Assembly: GCA_003248565.1 (NCBI GenBank)
Contig: QFOV01000085.1
Span: 1-12,547, forward strand
Direction: 5' to 3'
Length of the DNA: 12,547 nucleotides
Source: Stenotrophomonas sp.
GTDB lineage: Bacteria; Pseudomonadota; Gammaproteobacteria; Xanthomonadales; Xanthomonadaceae
Positions 6,003-12,547 of this stretch are shown one piece after another. Made by a program: the position numbers and the translations under genes. Position 1 is the stretch's first letter; each line of letters begins with the position of its first letter. Under the pieces are notes generated by a model. That model did no database searches and was not told the DNA's origin. It was given only the letters and a program-made list of their open reading frames with translations.

Positions 6003-6032
6003 GAGCGATTCCCGCCTACGCGGGAATGACGA
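6003..6032 (-). repeat. ATTCCC-N8-GGGAAT palindromic repeat, copy C
   Basis: Identical to copy B from GAGCG through GACGA, with arms at 6008-6015 and 6020-6027 and a CTAC loop. Its left side is a low-complexity run of GGCCA, GGGCCA and AAGGCCAG motifs (about 5961-6002). It lies 54 bp beyond the der terminator. Confidence 0.85.
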
Positions 6033-6085
6033 AATCATTTATTGGGAACCTCGCCCGTACCGAACGCACTCCCACTCAATGCATC

Positions 6086-6114
6086 AAAAACAAAAGCGGC
6101 CTTTCGGCCGCTTT
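6086..6114 (-). terminator. Intrinsic terminator of the der operon
   Basis: On the minus strand a 9-bp perfect stem, AAAGCGGCC paired with GGCCGCTTT (6093-6114), closes a GAAA tetraloop and is followed by a T-rich run TTTTGTTTTT (6086-6095). It lies about 45 nt past the der TGA stop. This is a textbook rho-independent terminator; the stem is symmetrical, but the T-run is much better on the minus strand. Confidence 0.88.
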
Positions 6115-6158
6115 CGTCTACATTACTCAGTACGCTTGAACCGCGTTCCGGGCCTGAA

Positions 6159-7559
6159 TCACTTCCTGCCCTTGACGTGCTTCATCAGACGCCGCTTGGC
6201 CTTGACCTGGCGATCCGTCAGCACATTCTTCTTGCCTTCGTACGGGTTGGCACCCTCACGGAACAGGAAGGTCACCGGCGTACCCACCAGCTTGAAGCGC
6301 TTGCGGAAGAAGTTCTCCAGATAGCGCTTATACGAATCCGGCAGTTCCTTCAGGCGCGTACCGTGCACGATGAAGGTCGGCGGATTGCTGCCACCCGGAT
6401 GCACATAACGCAGCTTGGAGACGTGACCACGGATGCTCGGCGGCGGGTTGGTCTCATAGGCGATTTCCAACGCCTTGTTGACCTCGGCCGTGCTGAACTC
6501 GTGCGTCGCCGAGGCATGCGCACGGTGAATCGCCTTGAACAACTCGCGCAGGCCCGAACCATGCAGCGCGGAAATCCGCACGTTCTCGGCCCACGGCACG
6601 AAGCCCAGCTTCAGCGACAACAGGGTCTCGGCCTGCTGCTTGTCGTACTCGCTCAAGCCGTCCCACTTGTTGATCGCAATGACCAGGGCACGGCCGGCAT
6701 CCAGCACCGCACCCAGCACGCTGGCGTCCTGATCGGTCACGCCCTCATGGGCGTCCAGCATCAGCACCGCCACCTGGCACTGCTCGATCGAGCGCAGCGT
6801 CTTGACCACGCTGAACTTCTCGACCACTTCGTCCACGCGTGATTTACGACGCAGACCAGCGGTGTCGATCAAACGGTACAGCTGATCATCGCGCTCCAGA
6901 TCCACCGCGATCGAATCGCGGGTGGTGCCGGGCACTTCCGAGGCGATCATCCGCTCCTCACCGAGGATGCGGTTCACCAGCGTCGACTTGCCCACATTGG
7001 GGCGGCCAACGAAGGCGATGCGGATGCGGTTCGGATCGTTGTCCAGGGTCTCGGCCGTGCCTTCTTCCGGCAGGCGACCAACAACCTCTTCAACCAGATC
7101 ATCGATGCCCTGCCGGTGCGCGGCAGAGACAGTCAGCATCTCGCTGAAGCCATAGCGGGAGAACTCCGAACGAACGGCATGCTCGTCCGTACCGTCGATC
7201 TTGTTGATCAACAGCAAGGTAGGCCGCGCAAGCTTGCGCAGCCAAGACAGGATCTCGTCATCCAGGGCCGACGTGCCATCACGCGCGTCAACAACAAATA
7301 CGATCAGATCCGCCTCACCGGCGGCGGCTCGGGCTTGGCGCGCGGTGGCGCCAGCCAGCCCTTCCTCTTCACCGGCGATACCACCGGTATCGACGATCAG
7401 GAAGGGATTGTCCTCATCTAGACGGCAAACACCGTAGTTGCGATCGCGGGTGACACCCGGCTGGTCATGTACCAGCGCATCGCGCGTACGGGTCAACAGA
7501 TTGAAAATGGTGGACTTACCGACGTTCGGTCGTCCAACCAGGGCGACCAAAGGCAGCAT
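6159..7559 (-). CDS. der: Ribosome biogenesis GTPase Der (EngA)
   Basis: Essential tandem GTPase that acts in the cytoplasm on 50S ribosomal subunit maturation. The 466 residues fall in the usual range. G domain 1 has GRPNVGKST (9-17), DTGG (57-60) and NKID (119-122). G domain 2 has GRPNVGKST (185-193), DTAG (232-235) and NKWD (297-300). A KH-like RNA-contacting domain occupies about 350-466 and ends in a basic tail. The ATG start (7557-7559) follows a strong Shine-Dalgarno, TAAGGAG, which overlaps the bamB stop codon, with 12 nt between the genes. This favours coupled translation at the end of the yfgM-bamB-der unit. The bamB-der pairing is conserved in gammaproteobacteria. A terminator follows. 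Confidence 0.98.
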   Translation of the reverse strand: MLPLVALVGRPNVGKSTIFNLLTRTRDALVHDQPGVTRDRNYGVCRLDEDNPFLIVDTGGIAGEEEGLAGATARQARAAAGEADLIVFVVDARDGTSALDDEILSWLRKLARPTLLLINKIDGTDEHAVRSEFSRYGFSEMLTVSAAHRQGIDDLVEEVVGRLPEEGTAETLDNDPNRIRIAFVGRPNVGKSTLVNRILGEERMIASEVPGTTRDSIAVDLERDDQLYRLIDTAGLRRKSRVDEVVEKFSVVKTLRSIEQCQVAVLMLDAHEGVTDQDASVLGAVLDAGRALVIAINKWDGLSEYDKQQAETLLSLKLGFVPWAENVRISALHGSGLRELFKAIHRAHASATHEFSTAEVNKALEIAYETNPPPSIRGHVSKLRYVHPGGSNPPTFIVHGTRLKELPDSYKRYLENFFRKRFKLVGTPVTFLFREGANPYEGKKNVLTDRQVKAKRRLMKHVKGRK

Positions 7560-7565
7560 CGCTAT

Positions 7566-7574
7566 GACTCCTTA
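7566..7574 (-). promoter_or_regulatory. Ribosome-binding site of der overlapping bamB stop
   Basis: The minus strand reads TAAGGAGTC: TAA is the bamB stop and AAGGAG is a near-perfect Shine-Dalgarno about 8 nt before the der ATG. Ribosomes ending bamB would be placed to reinitiate on der. Confidence 0.8.
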
Positions 7575-8768
7575 TTGGGCCAACCGGAATGCGGTCAGCT
7601 TTCCATCAACGTTCTGCACCAGCAGGATGCCGTCAGCGACCACCGGCTGCGCCAGCAGAGCATCACCACCGCTCTTCTCACGCGCTGCCAGTTCGCCATC
7701 GCTCAACCGCAGCCAATGCAGATATCCCTTGTAGTCCCCCACCACGGCATAGTCACCCTGGATGGCGGCACCGGTCAGCGAGCGGCGCGCCAGCGCCTGC
7801 TGTGACCACATTGCCGAGCCGGAGGTCTTGTCCAGCCCGTACACCACGCCCTTGCCATCGGTGACCACGACATTGCCCGAGGACACCGCAACACCACCAC
7901 CACCGCCGTGGTCACGCGACCACATCGGGCGACCGGTCGGGCCTTCAATGGCCATGGTTTCGTTCTTGAAGCTGGTCACAAACAGCGTATTGCCTTCCAG
8001 CACCGGCGCACCATCGATGTCAGCCATGCGTTCCAGCTCGGTACGGCCCTCCGGCGTACCCACCATCTGTTCCCACAACGGGCGACCATCCTGCATCGCC
8101 AGCGCGGCGAGAGTACCGTCGTCGTTGCCGATGAACAGCACGCCCGGGCCGGTCACCACCGGCGCGTTGCCACGCACGGTCAAGGACGGCAATTCCTGCG
8201 AGTTGAACCAGCGCTGTTCGCCGGTGGCAGCGTCCAGCGCGGTGGTGCGGCCGTCATTGCTGCGCACGAACACCAGGCCCTGTGCCACGGCCGGCGCGGC
8301 GATCACTTCGCCGGTGACCTTGGATTTCCACTTTTCGTTGCCATTGGCCGCGTCCAGCGCAATCACCTGCCCGTCCAGCGTGCCGATCACCACCAGGCCG
8401 TCACCAACGCCCGGGCCACCGGAAAGACGCAGCTTGGGCTTCTTCTTTTCCTTGGCCGGGCTGTATTCCCAGACTTGCTTGCCGGTCTGCAGGTCGAGCG
8501 CGTGAACGCCCCCCTGCACCGCCGCCGCGTATACGCGACCGTCAGCCACGATCGGCGCCTGGCGCAGGCCGATACGGCCCTCGCCCTTGCCGACGTTCGC
8601 CGACCAGATCTTGTCGACCTTGACGCTGGCCTCGAACTTGGTCAGCTCAGCAGGCTCCAGCGCCTTCTTGGCCTCCGCGTCCTTGCCCGCGAACCAACCC
8701 TTGACCGTCGAACAACCGGTCAATGCCACTGCCATCAAGGCAACGCCTGCAACTTGCTTGAACTTCAT
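7572..8768 (-). CDS. bamB: Outer membrane protein assembly factor BamB (lipoprotein, beta-propeller)
   Basis: Periplasm-facing outer-membrane lipoprotein that binds BamA in the BAM complex and helps insert beta-barrel proteins. From ATG 8766-8768 it is 398 residues. The signal peptide MKFKQVAGVALMAVALTGC has an LTGC lipobox with Cys19 as the lipidation site. Eight PQQ-like beta-propeller repeats follow, for example GRVYAAAVQGGVHALDLQTG (from residue 77), GLVVIGTLDGQVIALDAANG, GLVFVRSNDGRTTALDAATG and a last one near GILLVQNVDGKLTAF. The frame also opens at TTG 8769-8771, but ATG gives the better signal peptide. The start overlaps the yfgM stop by one base (TGATG), implying coupling. der follows after 12 nt. 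Length and architecture are normal. Confidence 0.95.
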   Translation of the reverse strand: MKFKQVAGVALMAVALTGCSTVKGWFAGKDAEAKKALEPAELTKFEASVKVDKIWSANVGKGEGRIGLRQAPIVADGRVYAAAVQGGVHALDLQTGKQVWEYSPAKEKKKPKLRLSGGPGVGDGLVVIGTLDGQVIALDAANGNEKWKSKVTGEVIAAPAVAQGLVFVRSNDGRTTALDAATGEQRWFNSQELPSLTVRGNAPVVTGPGVLFIGNDDGTLAALAMQDGRPLWEQMVGTPEGRTELERMADIDGAPVLEGNTLFVTSFKNETMAIEGPTGRPMWSRDHGGGGGVAVSSGNVVVTDGKGVVYGLDKTSGSAMWSQQALARRSLTGAAIQGDYAVVGDYKGYLHWLRLSDGELAAREKSGGDALLAQPVVADGILLVQNVDGKLTAFRLAQ

Positions 8769-9409
8769 CAATTCTTCTCCGCTGCAGGATCAGCCACGGT
8801 GCCGCCGGCGTCCATCAATTTGGTTTCCAGCAAGCGGCGCTGCGGTGCAGCCACGTCCAGCTTGGCCAGCGCTTGGGTGTACAGCTCGCGCGCTTCATCA
8901 CGCTTGTTCTGCGCCATCAGGGCGTCAGCACGGATCTCCAGACCCGCACTGTCGTCAGCCTTGCCCAGCAGGGCCGCTGCGTCCTGCGGCTTGCCGGTTT
9001 CAATCAACAGGCGCGCAATGCGTTGGTCAATCAAGGCCTTGAACTCACCCTCGGTCTTGAGCGCACGCAGGGTCTTGATCGCGTCCTCGTACTTGCCCGC
9101 CTCGACCTGGGCCTTGGCCAGTTCCAGCGATGCCAGGTCAGCATAGATGCTGGCCTTGCCACCACCCAGCGCCGCAACCTCCTTGGCCGCCTCGTCCAGA
9201 TTCTTGGACTGCAGGCTGCGAGAGACGGCTTCGTAACGGACGTTGGCGTCGGCAAGCTTGCCGATCTGCTCTTTCTGCCACCACTGCCAACCGGCAATAG
9301 CACCAATGCCGAGAACTACTCCGCCGATAATCCCGGCGCCATTCTTGCGCAGCCACGTGCGGACACGTTCGCTTTGTTCGTGCTCGTCGAGCAGGTCGTC
9401 AATCGCCAT
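8768..9409 (-). CDS. yfgM: YfgM-like tetratricopeptide membrane protein (ancillary SecYEG translocon subunit)
   Basis: Single-pass inner-membrane protein. In E. coli YfgM joins PpiD at the SecYEG translocon and assists periplasmic chaperone handover. The 213 residues have a short acidic cytosolic N-terminus (MAIDDLLDEHEQSERVRTWL), one transmembrane segment at about 25-44 (GIIGGVVLGIGAIAG, then WQWW) and a helical TPR-like periplasmic domain with Ala/Leu-rich repeats such as SLELAKAQVEAGKYEDAIKT and ALMAQNKRDEARELYTQALA. ATG 9407-9409 is preceded by only a weak GAGAG ribosome-binding site. Its stop overlaps the bamB start. The gene order yfgM-bamB-der is conserved. No promoter is convincing in the 55-bp gap to rodZ, so read-through from upstream is likely. 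Confidence 0.9.
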   Translation of the reverse strand: MAIDDLLDEHEQSERVRTWLRKNGAGIIGGVVLGIGAIAGWQWWQKEQIGKLADANVRYEAVSRSLQSKNLDEAAKEVAALGGGKASIYADLASLELAKAQVEAGKYEDAIKTLRALKTEGEFKALIDQRIARLLIETGKPQDAAALLGKADDSAGLEIRADALMAQNKRDEARELYTQALAKLDVAAPQRRLLETKLMDAGGTVADPAAEKN

Positions 9410-9464
9410 GCGTACTCTCGCTCACCCTGGCGGGGAGCCTTGTTGTTTTGTTCAACGCCTGGTT

Positions 9465-10307
9465 TCAGTGCGAAACCGGCGCCACGGAGCCTTCAGAGGA
9501 TACCGTAAAGCGGGCCACATTGCCGCGCTTGTACGGCGCCAGGTCGACGTTACCCGTCGCCTGCTGAACCTCGACCTCGGCTGCATTGCCCAGCACCATG
9601 CGCCCCACCTGACCTGCGGTGAAGCTGCGGCTCTCGCCGGCGCGTATCAGGGCTTTTTCGACGGTTGTGCCATCCGGAGCGGAGATCTCCACCCAGCTGT
9701 CACCCTTGAAATTCAGGGTCAGTGCCGACGGAGCGGCAGCAGCCGCCGGCCGCGCCATGGGAGCCATCGAAGCGATGTAAGGACCGGTATCTGCAACCGG
9801 TGCCGCTGCCGGCGCCTGAACAGGCGCGACCGACTGCCCGACGGCAGCGGCGACAGGAGCCGGCACCGCATCCAGCGAAGCGGTGCTGGGCGGGGCGCTA
9901 TTGGAACTGCCACTGATCACATACCAGACCGGCACCGCCAGTACCGCCGTGATCACCACGTACACGGCACGACGCCCGATATTCTCGGCCGCACGCTTCA
10001 ACCGCGGGGTGTGGGTATGACTGACCAGCTTGGGCGGCTCGACAGGCGCGATCCGCGCCTGTTCCAGCAAGCTCCCCAGGTCGACCTTCAACAGGCGCGC
10101 GTAACTGCGCAGCTGACCGCGCACGAACACCGAAGCACCCAAGCGCGACCATTGTTCGGCTTCCAGCGCGGCAACCACCTGCTGCGGCATGCGCAACTGG
10201 GCGGCAACCTGGTCCAACGACAAACCGGCGGCCTCTCGCGCCCTGCGCAGCTGCTCACCACAACCCACTACACCATCTAAAGCATTTACACCCGGATCGT
10301 TGATCAC
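9465..10307 (-). CDS. rodZ: RodZ-like membrane protein: HTH domain, one TM segment, DUF4115
   Basis: Bitopic inner-membrane protein of the RodZ type, which in E. coli links MreB filaments to the elongasome and keeps the rod shape. In 280 residues a cytoplasmic Cro/C1-type helix-turn-helix spans about 17-82 (LRRAREAAGLSLDQVAAQLR, then FVRGQLRSYARLLKVD). A basic stretch (101-113) precedes a transmembrane segment (about 114-132, AVYVVITAVLAVPVWYV). An Ala/Pro-rich linker runs 133-193, and a DUF4115 beta domain about 195-270 (ALTLNFKGDSWVEISAPDG). The start is GTG 10305-10307, six nt after the pilF stop; no ATG fits the conserved N-terminus. Domain order matches RodZ and the position after pilF is conserved. 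In this family the HTH usually mediates protein contacts rather than DNA binding. Symbol based on architecture and synteny. Confidence 0.85.
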   Translation of the reverse strand: MINDPGVNALDGVVGCGEQLRRAREAAGLSLDQVAAQLRMPQQVVAALEAEQWSRLGASVFVRGQLRSYARLLKVDLGSLLEQARIAPVEPPKLVSHTHTPRLKRAAENIGRRAVYVVITAVLAVPVWYVISGSSNSAPPSTASLDAVPAPVAAAVGQSVAPVQAPAAAPVADTGPYIASMAPMARPAAAAAPSALTLNFKGDSWVEISAPDGTTVEKALIRAGESRSFTAGQVGRMVLGNAAEVEVQQATGNVDLAPYKRGNVARFTVSSEGSVAPVSH

Positions 10308-10313
10308 AATGCG

Positions 10314-11105
10314 TCAGCCTTGGGGATTCGAGGTTGCTGGCGAAGGAAACTCTTCGCGCAACCGCTGCTGGAACCGACCGGCAGCCGTCCTGTCGCCGAG
10401 TCGCTCTTCAATCTGAATGGCAAGTTGTAACACGGAAACCGTGGCCGGCGCAGCCGCCAAACGCCGCTGGTAGAAGGCCCTGGCCTCAAAATAGCGGCCG
10501 TGCAGGACTTCATTGCGGGTCATGGCCTCCAGCGCATAGGCATTGTCCGGAGCCAACGCCAGCGCCTGGCGAAGACTATCTTCGGCCCGCTCAAGCTGCC
10601 CGGTCTCCAGTGCGCAGCCGCCTGCGTTGGCCAAGGCATCGGCGCGCTCCCGGTAGTCCGGGTCAGCCAGGGCCCGGTCAAACCAGACCAAGGCCTCTGC
10701 CTGGTGGCCAGTGCCACACAGCCAGGCACCGTAATTATTGAGTACATCACCCTGCTGCGGAGCCAGCTCGGCTGCCTTGCGGTAAAACACACCCGCCGCC
10801 TCGGCGTTGCCCTGATGCCCCTCGATCACCGCCTGCATGGTGTAGGCATCAGGCATTCCGGGCTCCAGCTTCTGGGCCGAGCGCGCGAACTGCAGCGCTT
10901 CATCCAACTGGCCACGACCAAAACGGTCACCGGACAACCTCAGAAATTCCTGGTAACGAGCACGCTTGTGCGCGCTCTTGTCCTGCTTGATGCTGTAGTC
11001 AGGCGCCACCGACTGGGTACCGGTGATTTTGAGATTACCCCGCCCGCACGCCGCCGTGAGCGCAAGCAGAACCAACAGCAACAACCAGCGATCAGGCGAC
11101 CGCAT
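10314..11105 (-). CDS. pilF: Type IV pilus biogenesis/stability lipoprotein PilF (PilW)
   Basis: Outer-membrane lipoprotein pilotin that brings the PilQ secretin to the outer membrane and supports its multimerisation, needed for twitching motility. The 263 residues start with signal peptide MRSPDRWLLLLVLLALTAAC, a lipobox ending in Cys20. About six TPR motifs cover roughly 50-245, for example DEALQFARSAQKLEPGMPDA, NNYGAWLCGTGHQAEALVWF and RAEDSLRQALALAPDNAYAL. ATG 11103-11105 lies inside the end of rlmN (14-nt overlap) behind the Shine-Dalgarno AGGAAGG. The C-terminus is short and polar. Location between rlmN and rodZ matches Pseudomonas and Xanthomonas. Other pil genes are absent here, as is usual for this locus. 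Confidence 0.93.
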   Translation of the reverse strand: MRSPDRWLLLLVLLALTAACGRGNLKITGTQSVAPDYSIKQDKSAHKRARYQEFLRLSGDRFGRGQLDEALQFARSAQKLEPGMPDAYTMQAVIEGHQGNAEAAGVFYRKAAELAPQQGDVLNNYGAWLCGTGHQAEALVWFDRALADPDYRERADALANAGGCALETGQLERAEDSLRQALALAPDNAYALEAMTRNEVLHGRYFEARAFYQRRLAAAPATVSVLQLAIQIEERLGDRTAAGRFQQRLREEFPSPATSNPQG

Positions 11106-12297
11106 CCCCGCCTTCCTGTTCCTGCAGCAGACGATTGAACTCGGCCTGACGACGGGTACGATCCATCACCTGGCCCTTGAGCTGGCCGCAGGCGGCATCG
11201 ATATCGTCACCACGGGTGCGGCGCACCATCGTCAACACCTGCGAGTCGAGCAGGATCTTCTGGAAGGCGCGGATCTGCTCCTCGTCCGAGCGCTCATAGC
11301 GCGTGCCCGGGAACGGGTTGAACGGAATCAGGTTGACCTTGCCCGAATCCTTGGCCTGCACCGCGTTGTCGAACTGGCGCATCAGCCGTGCCAGCTGGCG
11401 GGCGTGCTCAGGCTGATCGTTGATGCCCTTCATCAGCGTGTATTCGAAGGTCACCGAGTCACGCTTCTTGTTGCCGCGCAGGTAACGCGCGCACGAAGCC
11501 ATCAGCTCGGCAATCGGGTATTTCTTGTTGAGCGGCACCAGCGTTTCGCGCAGCTCGTCGTTTGGCGCATGTAGCGACACCGCCAGCGACACATCGCTCT
11601 CGACCGACAGCCGATCGATCTGCGGCACCAGGCCCGAGGTGGACAAGGTCACCCGCTTGTTGGCCAGGCCATAGCCCAGGTCATCGCGCATGATGCTCAT
11701 CGCGCGGATGACATTGTCGAAATTCATCAACGGCTCGCCCATGCCCATCATCACCACATTGGTGAGACGGCGCATCTGGTGCGGCACGTTGCCCAGGTGG
11801 CGCGCTGCAACCCACACCTGGCCGATGATTTCGGCGGTGGTCAGGTTGCGATTGAAGCCCTGCGTAGCAGTCGAACAGAAGGTGCAATTCAAACCACAGC
11901 CGACCTGCGAAGACACGCACAGCGTGCCGCGGGTCTTGTCGGGGATGTAGACGGTTTCGATGGCGTTCTTGCCATCCACGCCCATCGCCAGCAGCCACTT
12001 GTGGGTGCCGTCGTTCGAGGGTTTGTCGAACACGATGTTCGGGACGACGACCTCGGCATGCTGCTGCAGCTTGGCGCGCAGCGACTTGCCGAGGTCGGTC
12101 ATCTGATCGAAATCGGTGACGTAGCGATGGTGGATCCACTTCATCACCTGATGGGCACGGAACTTCTGCTCGCCGAGGGTTTCGACGAAGAACTTTTCCA
12201 GGCCCGCGCGATCGAGGTCGAGCAGGTTCTGCTTGCCAGCGGTGGCTGCCGTTTTCGGCAACGGCTGGATGGCGGGTGTCTGTACGACCTCGTTCAC
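11092..12297 (-). CDS. rlmN: Dual-specificity 23S rRNA/tRNA adenine C2-methyltransferase (radical SAM)
   Basis: Cytosolic radical-SAM enzyme making m2A at 23S rRNA A2503 and at A37 of a set of tRNAs. The 401-residue protein has an N-terminal helical RNA-binding domain (about 23-90), the 4Fe-4S motif CGLNCTFC (Cys134, 138, 141), the SAM-contact motif GMGEP (185-189), and the two mechanism cysteines Cys127 (TLCVSSQ) and Cys370 (IDAACGQL), the latter being the methyl carrier equivalent to E. coli Cys355. The start is GTG 12295-12297 with the Shine-Dalgarno AGAGG about 9 nt upstream, 15 nt after the ndk stop. The first 22 residues are variable Ala/Pro/Thr-rich sequence. pilF begins inside its 3' end. 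All key residues are intact. Confidence 0.97.
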   Translation of the reverse strand: MNEVVQTPAIQPLPKTAATAGKQNLLDLDRAGLEKFFVETLGEQKFRAHQVMKWIHHRYVTDFDQMTDLGKSLRAKLQQHAEVVVPNIVFDKPSNDGTHKWLLAMGVDGKNAIETVYIPDKTRGTLCVSSQVGCGLNCTFCSTATQGFNRNLTTAEIIGQVWVAARHLGNVPHQMRRLTNVVMMGMGEPLMNFDNVIRAMSIMRDDLGYGLANKRVTLSTSGLVPQIDRLSVESDVSLAVSLHAPNDELRETLVPLNKKYPIAELMASCARYLRGNKKRDSVTFEYTLMKGINDQPEHARQLARLMRQFDNAVQAKDSGKVNLIPFNPFPGTRYERSDEEQIRAFQKILLDSQVLTMVRRTRGDDIDAACGQLKGQVMDRTRRQAEFNRLLQEQEGGDAVA

Positions 12298-12312
12298 GAC
12301 TTCAACCTCTAA

Positions 12313-12547
12313 TTAACGCGAAACCACTTCGGTGGCAGCAAAGAAGTAAGCCACTTCGTTGGCTGCGTTCTCGACCGAATCCGAACCGTGGGCGGCGTTG
12401 GCGTCGATCGAATCAGCGAAATCAGCGCGGATGGTGCCCGGCGCTGCGTCCTTCGGGTTGGTGGCGCCCAGCAGGTCGCGGTGGGCCAGGACGGCGTTCT
12501 CGCCTTCCAGGGCCTGGATCATCACCGGGCCGGAGATCATGAACTCG
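12313..12547 (-). CDS. ndk: Nucleoside diphosphate kinase (partial, N-terminus outside window)
   Basis: Cytosolic kinase that passes the gamma-phosphate of ATP to other (d)NDPs and balances nucleotide pools. Only the C-terminal 77 or so residues of an expected 141 are visible. They begin with EFMISGPVMIQALEGENAV, continue through DLLGATNPKDAAPGTIRADF, and contain the active-site motif NAAHGSDSVENA with the phosphorylated His (His117 in E. coli numbering). The C-terminus is YFFAATEVVSR, followed by TAA at 12313-12315. rlmN starts 15 nt downstream, so ndk probably leads this transcript; its promoter is beyond the right edge. Confidence 0.97.
   Translation of the reverse strand, partial: EFMISGPVMIQALEGENAVLAHRDLLGATNPKDAAPGTIRADFADSIDANAAHGSDSVENAANEVAYFFAATEVVSR

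Larger units (their letters stand above)
5703..6158. other. Non-coding stretch between der and moeB
   Basis: No credible gene lies in these 456 bp; open frames across it are low-complexity and unconserved in character. From left to right it holds the GGCTTTTT octamer tract (5724-5763), three ATTCCC-N8-GGGAAT palindromes (5767-5795, 5898-5928, 6003-6032), low-complexity CTTGCTT and GGCCA-rich segments between them, and the der terminator (6086-6114). The composition is visibly unlike the flanking coding DNA. Confidence 0.85.

Noticed and set aside
8769..8771. TTG start for bamB one codon upstream
   Set aside because: The ATG at 8766-8768 gives a normal lipoprotein signal peptide and the usual TGATG coupling with yfgM.
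9410..9464. Independent promoter for yfgM in the rodZ-yfgM gap
   Set aside because: TTGAAC could pass for a -35, but no -10-like hexamer lies at 16-18 bp spacing.
9515..10260. HTH gene as a DNA-binding transcription regulator
   Set aside because: The HTH is followed by a transmembrane segment, Ala/Pro linker and DUF4115 domain, and the gene sits next to pilF; this is RodZ architecture.

Overview
The window is a GC-rich (well over 60% by eye) chromosomal housekeeping segment of a gammaproteobacterium of the Xanthomonadaceae/Lysobacteraceae, most likely Stenotrophomonas. The evidence is the protein sequences (IMP dehydrogenase, FolD, Der, BamB, RlmN of Xanthomonas/Stenotrophomonas type), the presence of pilF, and GTAG-flanked palindromic REP elements like the SMAG family described in Stenotrophomonas maltophilia. 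All eleven protein genes lie on the minus strand, so they read from right to left. There are no tRNA or rRNA genes, no CRISPR array and no insertion sequence.

Right block (12547 down to 6159), in transcription order: ndk (5' end outside the window), rlmN, pilF, rodZ, yfgM, bamB, der. Spacing is tight: 15 nt, a 14-nt overlap, 6 nt, 55 nt, a 1-nt overlap and 12 nt. This is the widespread gammaproteobacterial ndk-rlmN-pilF-rodZ-ispG-hisS-yfgM-bamB-der neighbourhood, but ispG and hisS are missing between rodZ and yfgM. The genes link nucleotide balance, rRNA/tRNA methylation, type IV pilus secretin assembly, cell shape, envelope protein export and outer-membrane assembly, and ribosome maturation. 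A strong intrinsic terminator (6086-6114) closes the block after der.

Middle: a 456-bp non-coding stretch (5703-6158) carries the der terminator, three copies of a 20-bp ATTCCC-N8-GGGAAT palindrome with low-complexity flanks, and an octamer GGCTTTTT tandem tract just upstream of moeB. Then come moeB (an N-terminal rhodanese domain fused to an E1-like adenylyltransferase), a Kef-type K+/H+ antiporter with an RCK domain, and folD.

Left: the folD-guaB gap (1354-1642) holds four SMAG-like palindromes. Three form a 48-bp tandem series and one is inverted to make a head-to-head dimer. A plausible sigma-70 promoter follows for guaB, which runs off the left edge.

I found no evidence for a new multigene system. 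The coding content is conserved. The unusual material is in the intergenic regions (two palindromic repeat families, an octamer tract, 5' leader structures) and in the domain order of MoeB.
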